A DNA stretch of 9,300 nt from Actinomycetota bacterium (GTDB lineage Bacteria > Actinomycetota > Acidimicrobiia > Acidimicrobiales > Poriferisodaliceae). Under the pieces are notes generated by a model. The model searched no databases. It saw only the letters and a program-made list of their open reading frames with translations, and had not been told where the DNA came from. The DNA lies in assembly GCA_002731665.1 (NCBI GenBank), contig PCCJ01000004.1, positions 1 through 9,300 of the forward strand. Direction: 5' to 3'. Of this stretch, positions 1-7,156 are shown piece after piece. The position numbers and the translations under genes were made by a program. The first letter of the stretch is position 1; each line of letters opens with the position of its first letter.

Positions 1-318
1 GCGAAAAATTTAGTGGCAGCGGGCGCCGCTGATCGGTGTGAAGTTCAAGTTGCCTATGCGATAGGTGTTGCGAGACCAATTTCGGTGTTGGTCGAAACAT
101 TTGGTACTGAGAAAGTAGACACAAATCTTATTTCGGCAGCCGTCAGCGAGGTTTTCGATCTTCGGCCGGCCGCAATACTTAGAGATCTAGATCTTCGTAG
201 GCCGATATATCAGCAGACCGCAGCGTACGGGCATTTCGGGCGGGAGGCTTCTGACGGACTCTTTACCTGGGAGAGACTAGATAAGGTTGATAACATTCGG
301 TCCGTATTAGGTCTCTAA
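1..318 (+). CDS. metK: S-adenosylmethionine synthetase (methionine adenosyltransferase), C-terminal part
   Basis: The reading frame is open from base 1, so the gene starts before the window and only its last 105 residues are seen. MetK makes S-adenosylmethionine from methionine and ATP in the cytoplasm. The visible part is the C-terminal domain: [18 protein letters not shown], then [36 protein letters not shown] and a closing FTWER, all in the order and spacing usual for bacterial MetK. The protein ends normally, about 15 residues after FTWER. The priA start follows after 28 bases on the same strand, which fits the metK-priA order common in Actinobacteria, and the two may be cotranscribed. 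The ATP- and methionine-binding N-terminal domains lie outside the window. The identification is firm. Confidence 0.97.
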   Translation, partial: AKNLVAAGAADRCEVQVAYAIGVARPISVLVETFGTEKVDTNLISAAVSEVFDLRPAAILRDLDLRRPIYQQTAAYGHFGREASDGLFTWERLDKVDNIRSVLGL

Positions 319-346
319 ACGATCACAGATTAATCAGTTCAACAAA

Positions 347-2080
347 GTGCCTTTAATCGTCCGAATTTTGCCAGATGAGCCCGCGATTGACAGAGAGTTT
401 ACATACCTGATCCCTGACCGGTTGATAGACGCTCTCGACGGTTTTAGTGTTGAGGTCGGAACCATTGTTCGGGTTCCTCTCAAAGGCAGAAAAGTTCGCG
501 GATGGGTAACTGGTATTGGCGTTGAACCGCCTCGTGGAGTTGAACTTCAATCAGTAACGAAAATTAGTGGCATCGGGCCACCCGGCTCGGTTCTAGCATT
601 AGCCGAGTGGGCGAGCATCAGATGGGCTGGCACGAGACCTAAATTCTTGCGGACCGCTACTGCTGACCGAATAGTCTCATTTGTCCCTTCGTCAACGGGG
701 AACCGCCCGGAGATAGCAGCGTTAGATTCACTTTCGGTTGAAGCGTTCAGTCGGAAAAATGCCGTAGTTAGGATGGGGCCCAACAGCGATGACTGGCCCC
801 TGATTTCTACTGCTGCATCATTTGGAAGCGCGTTAATTTTGACGCCGACAGTAGCTCAAGCAAAAACAGTGCTTCTTAAACTCAAAAGAGCTGGGTTCGA
901 TGCGGCGCTAGCTCCACGCGATTGGGAAAAGTCTGCGGCGGGAAATGTAACGGTTGGAGCACGAGCGGCTGCGTGGACCCCAATTCCTAAAGTCGATTCT
1001 GTGTTGGTTCTGGATGAGCACGATGAGTCGTACCAAGAAGAAGCAGCCCCAACGTGGAATGCTCGTGACGTAGCAATTGAACGGGCAAAAAGAGACGGTT
1101 CTCCTTGGGTAGTAGCTTCCTCCTGTCCTTCATTGGAAATGCTTACATCAGGAGCTCCACTCCTGACAATGAACCGTCAAGCTGAACGTGCTAGCTGGCC
1201 AAGAATAGAGATTGCCGACCGGCGGGTAGAGGCACCCTCGGCCGGTGAATGGTGTTCAGAGCCCCTGACTCGCGCTTTGAGGCAAGGGAAACGAGTAGTT
1301 TGTGTCGTCAACCGAAAAGGGCGAGCACGATTTGCCTATTGCGGACAGTGCGGCGAGCTGGCTAGATCAGAAACAACCGGCCAAATAATGGGTTTAGACA
1401 AAGAACTCCTTATTGATGCGCTGAGCGGCGAAACCCGTCCGGCGGTTTGTGCCCAATGTGGTTCGACTCGTTTTCGCAGAGTGAAACTTGGCGTAAAGGG
1501 TATAGCGGAAGAGCTCGCTGTTGTGGCGCGACGTGAAGTTGTTGAAGTGACTAGTGAAGACGGAGCGCTTCCAGAAAAATCAGATCTGTACGTGGGGACC
1601 GAAGCTGTTCTTCATCGATTGGAATCAACGGATATCGTCGCTTTTCTAGACTTCGACCAAGAACTTTTAGCACCTCGATATCGCGCCTCGGAGCAGGCCA
1701 TGGCCTTATTAGTTAAGGCTGCACGGCTTGTCGGACGGCGAGAAAAAAATGGGCGCATCATTGTTCAGACTCGTGTCCCTGACCATCCAGTTTTAGATGC
1801 CGCCTACCATTCTGATCCCGGCCGGCTTGCGCGAAGCGAGCTAGGTACCCGACAAATGTTGCAACAGCCGCCAATTGTGAACTGGGCGATCGTATCAGGA
1901 GCGTCCGCGGCAGAGTTTATGAGTCGTATAGACAACGTTGATGGAGTGGAGACATCGTCGACAGTTGAAGGTACTTGGCGACTCCGGTCACAAGATAGAC
2001 AAAAATTACTTAATCTGCTCAAACATACTGAGAGGCCACCAGGTCGTTTGAGAATAGAGATTGATCCGTTGAGAGCCTAA
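347..2080 (+). CDS. priA: PriA-like primosomal protein N', degenerate and probably not an active helicase
   Basis: At 577 residues this is clearly shorter than E. coli PriA (732). It starts at GTG 347 with no clear ribosome binding site. PriA normally restarts stalled replication forks as a 3'-5' DNA helicase. The family fold is recognisable: an N-terminal DNA-binding region (about 1-105), a Walker B-like stretch LDEHDESYQEE (222-232) followed by WNARDVA, NRKGRARFAYCGQCG (322-336), CAQCGSTRF (368-376), YVGTEAVLHRL (415-425), FDQELLAPRYRASEQ (436-450), VQTRVPDHPVL (473-483) and IEIDP near the end. The Walker A loop expected near 150-160 is absent and the motif VI arginine stretch is altered (LVGRR). 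Only four cysteines (332, 335, 368, 371) remain of the eight that bind two zincs in E. coli. Loss of ATPase motifs is known for actinobacterial PriA. A structural or loading role is inferred. Confidence 0.9.
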   Translation: MPLIVRILPDEPAIDREFTYLIPDRLIDALDGFSVEVGTIVRVPLKGRKVRGWVTGIGVEPPRGVELQSVTKISGIGPPGSVLALAEWASIRWAGTRPKFLRTATADRIVSFVPSSTGNRPEIAALDSLSVEAFSRKNAVVRMGPNSDDWPLISTAASFGSALILTPTVAQAKTVLLKLKRAGFDAALAPRDWEKSAAGNVTVGARAAAWTPIPKVDSVLVLDEHDESYQEEAAPTWNARDVAIERAKRDGSPWVVASSCPSLEMLTSGAPLLTMNRQAERASWPRIEIADRRVEAPSAGEWCSEPLTRALRQGKRVVCVVNRKGRARFAYCGQCGELARSETTGQIMGLDKELLIDALSGETRPAVCAQCGSTRFRRVKLGVKGIAEELAVVARREVVEVTSEDGALPEKSDLYVGTEAVLHRLESTDIVAFLDFDQELLAPRYRASEQAMALLVKAARLVGRREKNGRIIVQTRVPDHPVLDAAYHSDPGRLARSELGTRQMLQQPPIVNWAIVSGASAAEFMSRIDNVDGVETSSTVEGTWRLRSQDRQKLLNLLKHTERPPGRLRIEIDPLRA

Positions 2081-2109
2081 AGGCTTTTGGGCGGTATCAT
2101 CACTTAGGT

Positions 2110-2640
2110 ATGACTTTCGAAATAAGAGTCCTCGGTGACCCGGTGCTGCGTCAAACTGCGGCGACAATCGAGGAAATCGATGGGCGAATAGCTCAGATGG
2201 TTACTGACCTTGTACCTGCGATGTACCAAGCAGAGGGTATTGGATTAGCAGCGCCACAGGTAGGAATTCAAAAGAGGCTATTTGTATACGACATCGGAGA
2301 GGGCCCTGAAGTCTTAATAAATCCAGAAATTTTAGAGTCAGATGGCGAGTGGGTATTTGAAGAAGGTTGTTTATCTGTTCCAGGAATGTCTTTCGAAATA
2401 GTCCGACCTAAAGAGATCCATATAATCGGTCGAAACTTAGATGGAAGCGAAGTTTCTATTGAAGCTGACGAACTGTTATCTCGTTTATTCCAGCATGAGC
2501 TTGATCATTTAGACGGTGTTCTGCTCCTAGACCATCTTGACAAGCCTGAAAGAAAAGCGGCGCTTCGCCGGTGGCGTGAGATGCGTAGCACTATTCCTGA
2601 TAGTGGAGACTTACGTGATCCTACATCGTTATTTCCATGA
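2110..2640 (+). CDS. def: Peptide deformylase
   Basis: This cytoplasmic metalloenzyme removes the formyl group from the N-terminal methionine of new proteins at the ribosome exit. All three family motifs are intact: GIGLAAPQVG (43-52), EGCLSVPG (85-92, metal ligand Cys87) and QHELDHLDG (128-136, ligands His129 and His133, catalytic Glu130). The length of 176 residues is normal, and the N-terminus EIRVLGDPVLRQTA is typical. The ATG start lies 29 bases after the priA stop. No clear Shine-Dalgarno site precedes it, only AGG right next to the start. A TATCAT hexamer at 2095-2100 could be a -10 box for an internal promoter. The stop codon overlaps the fmt start (ATGA), so deformylase and formyltransferase are probably made together, the usual pairing of these opposed functions. 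Confidence 0.97.
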   Translation: MTFEIRVLGDPVLRQTAATIEEIDGRIAQMVTDLVPAMYQAEGIGLAAPQVGIQKRLFVYDIGEGPEVLINPEILESDGEWVFEEGCLSVPGMSFEIVRPKEIHIIGRNLDGSEVSIEADELLSRLFQHELDHLDGVLLLDHLDKPERKAALRRWREMRSTIPDSGDLRDPTSLFP

Positions 2641-3533
2641 GCGGATCTCTTCCCAAGCCGCCGCTGCACCCTAAACGAATAGTTTTTTTCGGAACGCCTG
2701 AAGATGCTGTGCCTGTGTTGAGAGCGCTCAACATTTCCGGTATTGATATTGCGTTGGTGGTAACTAGACCTGAACGTCGGAGAGGGCGTAGGGAGTTGCC
2801 ATCGGTAAGCGCTGTTGCCAGAGCGGCAGCAGAGTTAGAGTTGGAGGTTTCGACTGAAATTGAAGACGCGCTGAAAGTAGGAGCTGACTGCGGTGTTGTT
2901 GTTGCATATGGAAAGCTCATCCCGAAGGCTGTCCTAGAGCAATTGCCAATGGTCAATTTACACTTTTCAATTTTACCTCGGTGGCGAGGTGCTGCCCCAG
3001 TAGAGAGAGCCATCATAGCCGGTGACCTTCAAACTGGGATTTGCGTGATGGGCTTAGAAGAAGGGCTTGATACCGGACCAATTTACCGACTGAGCGAAAC
3101 GCTTATAGGAGAAAAAGAGACGGCCGTATCGTTGAGGAAACGACTCAGCGCATTAGGAAGCAACGAGTTAATAGCAGCTTTCAAGCTTGGATTAGTCAAT
3201 CCCACGCCGCAATCCGGTGAAATTACTTACGCGGAGAAAATACAAAGATTGGATCTAGAACTGAAGTGGACGGCCTCAGCAGAGGACCTGAATCGTGTCA
3301 TCAGAGTGGGAGGAGCATGGACGACGTTTCGAGGTCATGTCTTGAAAATCCATGAGGCTGAAGTGGAGGCCGTGAGCGATCTCAAGCCAGGCGTGGTGCG
3401 GAGGGATTCAGTCGGAACCGCTACCGATAATCTGAAATATTTAGTAGTTCAGCCTGAGGGTAAAAGTCCTGTAGCAGCCAAAGACTGGCTAAATGGGGCC
3501 AGATTAACGGGTGAAGAAATGTTTGGCGAATGA
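2637..3533 (+). CDS. fmt: Methionyl-tRNA formyltransferase
   Basis: Fmt transfers a formyl group from 10-formyl-tetrahydrofolate to initiator Met-tRNA, marking it for initiation. The N-terminal catalytic Rossmann domain begins at IVFFGTPEDAVPVL (15-28). The catalytic core has Asn107, His109 and the loop LPRWRGAAP (113-121), then GLDTG (143-147) with Asp145, so the Asn-His-Asp active site is complete. The C-terminal OB-like tRNA-binding domain (about 205-298) begins near the YAEKI stretch (198-202). The length of 298 residues is slightly below E. coli (315). The start overlaps the def stop as ATGA, and the gene's own stop overlaps the rsmB start in the same way, so def-fmt-rsmB reads as one translationally coupled unit. 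About 13 residues precede the first strand, which is ordinary for this family. Confidence 0.97.
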   Translation: MSGSLPKPPLHPKRIVFFGTPEDAVPVLRALNISGIDIALVVTRPERRRGRRELPSVSAVARAAAELELEVSTEIEDALKVGADCGVVVAYGKLIPKAVLEQLPMVNLHFSILPRWRGAAPVERAIIAGDLQTGICVMGLEEGLDTGPIYRLSETLIGEKETAVSLRKRLSALGSNELIAAFKLGLVNPTPQSGEITYAEKIQRLDLELKWTASAEDLNRVIRVGGAWTTFRGHVLKIHEAEVEAVSDLKPGVVRRDSVGTATDNLKYLVVQPEGKSPVAAKDWLNGARLTGEEMFGE

Positions 3534-4657
3534 GTGAAGTACTGTCGAGTCGCCAAGTTGCGTTAGCAGCTTTGTGTGAAATTGAGAAAGGCAGACAAGC
3601 GAATTCCGCTCTGGTAGATGCTCTCAACAGGGTCGATGATGAGTTAAGTTCTAGGGACAAAAATTTTGTAACCGAACTGGTTCAAGGAACAACCCGTATG
3701 AGGCGTGCCTTGGACCATCTATGGGCACCATTTGTTAAGCGAGAACTTGATGTTGAAGTGAAAGTGGCTGTGCGCCTTGGGGTGTATCAACTCGTTTTTC
3801 TTGGGACGCCTCCTCATGCAGCATTAAATGCAACAGTAGATATTGTGCCTCGGCGTGCAAAGGGTTTAGTTAACGCCGTCCTAAGACGTATTTCGGAAAC
3901 TAAACCAAATTTTCCTACAGGTGCGGTAAAAAATAGCTATCCAGATTGGATTTGGGACTGGGCAGAAAAAGAATGGGGATTGGATGGTCAAGCGGCTCTT
4001 GTAGCGATGAATAGCGCTGAGCGTCCCGAGAAAAGACCAGACGGATATATACAAGGTAATGCATCGAGATGGGTCTGTGGAGAAGTAGATGCTGCTTCTC
4101 CCGACGGCGGACTGCTTTTAGATGTCTGTGCAGCTCCGGGTGGGAAAACGACTGGTCTCGGAAATCAATGGGAGATAATTGTAGGGGCGGACCATTCGGC
4201 CGTTAGGACGAGCGTTCTAGCAGAATTACAGCAGCGATTGAATCCCCCCATGCGAGCCGTGCAAGCAGATGCTGGATTCCCACCATTTCGATCTCAGTGC
4301 GCTGATGCTGTGCTCGTTGACGCACCATGCACTGGGCTTGGCGCTCTGGGAAGAAGAAGTGATGCGCGTTGGCATATTGAGAAAGCAGCGGTGGAGCGCC
4401 TCGCTGAGCAGCAATTAAGAATACTCAACGCGTCTTGTCAGCTTCTTAAACCCGGCGGAATACTGACGTACAGTGTCTGCACATTTACGAAAAAAGAAAC
4501 TATCGGTGTATCTGAAGCTTTCGCATCGCAGAACACAAATATGAAGCCAGTTGCTTTAGACGGTCACCGATGGCGGCATCTGGGAACAGGTGCCATTGTT
4601 CTGCCGCAAGACTATGGGACAGATGGAATGGCGGTATTTCAGTGGAGACTGGCTTAA
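3530..4657 (+). CDS. rsmB: 16S rRNA (cytosine-C5)-methyltransferase RsmB, short-linker form
   Basis: RsmB (also Sun or Fmu) methylates a cytosine in 16S rRNA (C967 in E. coli) using SAM. Residues 1-125 are a NusB-like RNA-binding domain (SRQVALAALCEIEKG, RLGVYQLVFL, KGLVNAVLRR). The methyltransferase domain has the SAM loop DVCAAPGGKT (198-207), DAPCTGLG (264-271) with Cys267, and TYSVC (313-317) with the second conserved Cys317. Both cysteines of the m5C mechanism are therefore present. At 375 residues it is shorter than E. coli RsmB (429). The stretch between the two domains that usually carries an RVN motif and VQDEGSQL is reduced to DGYIQGNASRWV (171-182). I believe this short form occurs in Acidimicrobiia, but that is from memory. 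The start overlaps the fmt stop by ATGA. In many Actinobacteria rpe follows here; it does not in this window. Confidence 0.95.
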   Translation: MSEVLSSRQVALAALCEIEKGRQANSALVDALNRVDDELSSRDKNFVTELVQGTTRMRRALDHLWAPFVKRELDVEVKVAVRLGVYQLVFLGTPPHAALNATVDIVPRRAKGLVNAVLRRISETKPNFPTGAVKNSYPDWIWDWAEKEWGLDGQAALVAMNSAERPEKRPDGYIQGNASRWVCGEVDAASPDGGLLLDVCAAPGGKTTGLGNQWEIIVGADHSAVRTSVLAELQQRLNPPMRAVQADAGFPPFRSQCADAVLVDAPCTGLGALGRRSDARWHIEKAAVERLAEQQLRILNASCQLLKPGGILTYSVCTFTKKETIGVSEAFASQNTNMKPVALDGHRWRHLGTGAIVLPQDYGTDGMAVFQWRLA

Positions 4658-4683
4658 GATTTTTGTTACCTGACGGCCAGTCT
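4646..4683 (+). terminator. Possible weak terminator at the end of rsmB
   Basis: A perfect 8-base inverted repeat (AGACTGGC and GCCAGTCT) surrounds a 22-base loop and is followed by a short T-rich stretch (TTTAT). The left arm lies inside the last rsmB codons and the stop codon sits in the loop. The long loop and poor T run make this a weak candidate. It is the only sizeable hairpin near the rsmB stop, where the housekeeping block seems to end. Confidence 0.3.
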
Positions 4684-4957
4684 TTATAGCTAGTGGTCAA
4701 GACCGGCGGCCGAATCGCAACGCGGATAACCACGAGCAAGTCATCGGTAAGAAGTAATTACCCGAACAATAAAGGCCATCTGTGTCGTGACTCCGCTTTT
4801 GAATGTGACAATGTTTATGGGACTTGTAGAAGGCTTTTCTATTCGGCCACGGCTTCATACGTGGAGAACCATAAAGTGATACGAAACCTCAAAGAAATAG
4901 TCTTCTTAAAGATCGCACACTAGTGAGCGCTCTTGAGCGATTCCGACCTATTGTCTG
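4658..4957. other. 300-base spacer without a supported gene
   Basis: This stretch separates the housekeeping block from the phosphoesterase gene. A GTG-started frame of 76 codons (4693-4923, plus strand) is the longest open stretch, but it has no ribosome binding site, no recognisable motif and an unconvincing amino-acid make-up, so I do not call it. The spacer holds the right arm of the possible rsmB terminator, a small hairpin (CCACG/CGTGG, 4847-4864), and near its right end the palindrome, direct repeat and possible -10 box described separately. It most likely contains the promoter region of the downstream gene. Confidence 0.6.
4924..4954 (+). promoter_or_regulatory. Candidate promoter with overlapping operator before the phosphoesterase gene
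   Basis: TGAGCG occurs twice with a 10-base period (4924-4929 and 4934-4939), one helical turn. The first copy overlaps the perfect 8-base palindrome GAGCGCTC (4925-4932). Ten bases further on, TATTGT (4949-4954) fits the TAnnnT form of an actinobacterial -10 box. With the usual six-base gap, transcription would begin at 4961, the A of the second ATG of the gene, which would give a leaderless mRNA. The repeat would then cover the -35 region, a good place for a regulator. All of this is inference from short motifs. Confidence 0.3.
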
Positions 4958-5539
4958 ATGATGCGAATCGGCTTGATATCTGACACTCACATTCCAGAGG
5001 CTATGCCTGAACTGTGGCCCCACGTGTATACAGCTTTCGAGGGTTGCGAAGCGATTCTCCATGCGGGGGATATTTACGATATAGACGTAATCGACCGTTT
5101 AATGATGGTTGCCCCGACTTGGGGAGCGCGTGGTAACGGAGACGATGGTTCTTCGGGTCGAGACATTCAACCGGACCATGCATGTCTTGCCCCAGCATGG
5201 GTTAAGGATTTTGGTGGACTGAAGGTCGGTTTAACTCACCATATGCCAATTCCGGAACTTAAAAACTATGGAGTTCAAGATGCAATAAACCGTCATTTCG
5301 ATGGAGCGGAACTCGATGTTGTGGTCTACGGAGATACCCACGTTGAGCACATTGCGACAATAGGTGGAGTGCTTTGCGTGAACCCAGGGTCGCCCACATT
5401 TCCCCACAATTTACAGGTCCAATACGGAACTATTGGTTTTCTAGAGATCAATAATCGTTCTGTGGATGCGAGTATATGGAGACTAAACGAAACAGGGATA
5501 GAGTCTTTCGATTGGAATACCTGGGGTCGGCCTTGGTGA
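4958..5539 (+). CDS. YfcE/MJ0936-type metallophosphoesterase
   Basis: This is a 193-residue calcineurin-like phosphoesterase of the small cytoplasmic YfcE/MJ0936 type, which hydrolyses phosphodiester bonds with two metal ions. The natural substrate is unknown for most members. Motifs in order: IGLISDTH (4-11, ligands Asp9 and His11), LHAGDIYD (34-41, Asp38), ARGNGDD (57-63, Asn60), LTHH (92-95), VVYGDTHVEH (122-131) and VNPGSPT (141-147). The usual GHTH is GDTH here, so one histidine ligand is replaced by Asp126, while His128 is kept. Two ATGs sit in tandem at 4958 and 4961. The second gives MRIGLISDTH, the more typical start, and fits the candidate leaderless promoter. There is no clear ribosome binding site. 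The next gene follows after 54 bases on the same strand. Confidence 0.88.
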   Translation: MMRIGLISDTHIPEAMPELWPHVYTAFEGCEAILHAGDIYDIDVIDRLMMVAPTWGARGNGDDGSSGRDIQPDHACLAPAWVKDFGGLKVGLTHHMPIPELKNYGVQDAINRHFDGAELDVVVYGDTHVEHIATIGGVLCVNPGSPTFPHNLQVQYGTIGFLEINNRSVDASIWRLNETGIESFDWNTWGRPW

Positions 5540-5579
5540 ATAGTCACCGGATCGAACTAACGCATTTAAAGAAACTAAT

Positions 5580-5586
5580 AGGAGAG
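5580..5586 (+). promoter_or_regulatory. Strong ribosome binding site for the amidohydrolase gene
   Basis: AGGAGAGG-type purine-rich sequence starts at 5580, with AGGAG ending nine bases before the ATG at 5594. It is the clearest Shine-Dalgarno site in the window and fixes the start of this gene. Most other genes here have none, or are coupled by overlap. Confidence 0.75.
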
Positions 5587-5593
5587 GATAATA

Positions 5594-6598
5594 ATGACAG
5601 ATAAAAATAAATGGTTGAATGCGACGATAGAAGCAGCGATTGATCCCGCAGAGGTCATTGTTGATCCGCATCACCACTTATGGGACTTCCCAACAGGAAC
5701 TTATTTGGTGCCAGAGTTACACGAAGACACAGGTGCAGGGCACAATGTAGTTCAGACGGTGTTTGTTGAATGCGGGTCGGCTTACTTCGAAGATGGCCCC
5801 GACGAAATGAAACCAGTCGGTGAAACAGAATTCGTACTGCGTCAAGCACTGGAGTCAGAGGCTAGAGGCGGCGCGGTTATCAGTGGAATCGTAAGTTTCG
5901 CAGACATGACGCTGGGAGAAAAGGTTGAGGGCGTGCTGGAAGCGCACGACGTGGCCGGCGGTGGACGGTTTCGCGGTATTAGGCATGCAGCTGCATGGGA
6001 CGCGAGTCCGGCCATACGCGAATCACACACTAAACCACCTGAAGAATTACTTCGACATGACAACTTTCGCGCAGGTTTTAAAAAATTAGGAGAAATGGGG
6101 TTTAGCTTTGATGCATGGATGTTCCACCCGCAATTAACAGACCTAGTAGACCTCGTAGCTGAATTGCCCGGTACCCCTGTGGTGCTAGACCATCTAGGAG
6201 GCCCTTTGGGTATTGGTCCATACGCAGATAATCGCGATGAAGTCCGAAAGATATTAAGACCGGCATTAGAAAAGCTGGCGCTCCATGAGCAGGTCGTGGT
6301 CAAGGTAGGTGGAATAGGAATGAGCATTTATGGGCTTGGTCTAAATCGCTTGCCTGAAGCTCCAACGTCTGAACACGTAGCGAGCCTCTGGAGCGAAGAT
6401 ATAAGACACTGTGTGGAAACCTTTGGGCCCGAAAGATGCATGTTTGAAAGTAATTTTCCTGTTGATAAACAGGGATGCTCCTACACGATTTTATTCAATG
6501 CCTTTCAACGTATTGCAGATGAAGCTGGGTGGAGCCGTTCGGAGAGAGCTGAACTGTTCTCTGGAACAGCGCGTCGTTTCTACCGGCTAGAAGCCTGA
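5594..6598 (+). CDS. Amidohydrolase family protein (COG3618-type TIM-barrel metal-dependent hydrolase)
   Basis: This 334-residue protein belongs to the amidohydrolase-2 group that includes 2-pyrone-4,6-dicarboxylate lactonase and L-fuconolactonase, enzymes that open lactone rings. Visible marks are IVDPHHHLWDF (22-32, with the HxH metal motif at His26 and His28), FVECG (57-61), FRGIRHAAAWD (126-136), MFHPQL (176-181, His178), VVLDHLGGPLG (196-206, His200), VVVKVGGIGMS (234-244) and CMFESNFPVDK (282-292) near the end, the place of the usual catalytic aspartate (Asp291 is the closest candidate). FSGTARRFYRL closes the barrel as in close relatives. No signal peptide is seen, so it is probably cytoplasmic. 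The substrate cannot be told from sequence; hydrolysis of a lactone or cyclic ester in carbon catabolism is a family-level guess. A strong ribosome binding site precedes it. Confidence 0.88.
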   Translation: MTDKNKWLNATIEAAIDPAEVIVDPHHHLWDFPTGTYLVPELHEDTGAGHNVVQTVFVECGSAYFEDGPDEMKPVGETEFVLRQALESEARGGAVISGIVSFADMTLGEKVEGVLEAHDVAGGGRFRGIRHAAAWDASPAIRESHTKPPEELLRHDNFRAGFKKLGEMGFSFDAWMFHPQLTDLVDLVAELPGTPVVLDHLGGPLGIGPYADNRDEVRKILRPALEKLALHEQVVVKVGGIGMSIYGLGLNRLPEAPTSEHVASLWSEDIRHCVETFGPERCMFESNFPVDKQGCSYTILFNAFQRIADEAGWSRSERAELFSGTARRFYRLEA

Positions 6599-6886
6599 CC
6601 TCCTGTCTTCGCCTTTCTGTCTAGCTCAAGACCGGTTATATCGTGCTGGTGTTCGGCATATTACCAACCAATAGCGTCGATGAATGCTGACCCATTTGTC
6701 ATGCATTTTTCCTTCGATGCTTAATAGCACCCAAAGCGATTTATTCGCGGAGAGCATGCAAATTACTCTTGAACAAAAAACACGGGTTATGGGCGCTACA
6801 GCTAAAAGACGCGAAAGGTTCTAAAGATGGAACGTTTATAAGTTTTGTCGACTTGTCTGAGCTAAGTCGGAAGGCGCCTTTCACTC

Positions 6887-7147
6887 CATGTACCGAAGGC
6901 GGCAGGTATCACGGCCCGAACATATTGGGGTTTTAGATAAGCAACTGAAGCTGTGGTTGAAGCTCTTGCTTAGAGTTTCGGGCTAGTCGGACTAGTTGAA
7001 ATAGTCTCATGTGTATCACTGTTAGAACTAAGATCGCTAGGAGAAATGAGTCGGCTAGGCATGTTTCGTGAGGTCAGCGGAGATTTCGATCACCGGCGAA
7101 TTGAGCTCGGAAACGCGTCAGGTCCACATGCTCTCTATCGTATTTGA
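6887..7147 (+). pseudogene. Possible relic of a carboxymuconolactone-decarboxylase-like gene
   Basis: Read in frame 2 of the plus strand, this stretch gives HVPKAAGITARTYWGF, a stop at 6938, ATEAVVEALA, a stop at 6971, then SFGLVGLVEIVSCVSLLEL and a run on to a third stop at 7145. The order resembles the end of carboxymuconolactone-decarboxylase/AhpD-like proteins: a His followed by an AlaGly-containing segment, then a region of the form FGxxGLVELVxxxGYYxLL. The middle of the domain and the conserved cysteines are not seen, and no intact start exists. A 33-codon frame opens at ATG 7046 with AGGAG only two bases away, too close for a good ribosome binding site. The resemblance is by eye and weak; chance or another family is possible. 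Confidence 0.28.
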
Positions 7148-7156
7148 TTTGAAGCA

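Noticed and set aside
2074..2088. AGCC-TAAA-GGCT followed by T's at the priA stop, as a terminator
   Set aside because: A four-pair stem with four T's is too weak, and def follows closely on the same strand.
4693..4923. A 76-codon GTG-started plus-strand frame in the spacer after rsmB
   Set aside because: No ribosome binding site, no recognisable motif, and a sequence rich in Ser, Thr, Asn and Arg without a hydrophobic pattern; it looks like chance openness.
5842..6327. A 161-codon minus-strand frame inside the amidohydrolase gene
   Set aside because: It is antisense to a gene with complete family motifs, and its Pro/Ser/Thr-rich translation is what an antisense frame of such a gene gives.
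4697..6635. The 10-mer TCAAGACCGG occurring at 4697-4706 and 6626-6635, each shortly after a plus-strand stop codon
   Set aside because: Many 10-mer pairs are expected by chance in 9.3 kb, and the flanks do not align without gaps, so it is not called a repeat family.
6691..6933. An 81-codon plus-strand open stretch (frame 1) in the convergent spacer
   Set aside because: No ATG or GTG start and no recognisable motif; openness of this length is not rare by chance.
7046..7147. A 33-codon small protein with AGGAG before its ATG
   Set aside because: The AGGAG ends only two bases before the ATG, too close for normal initiation, and the frame continues upstream as protein-like sequence, fitting a decayed gene better.
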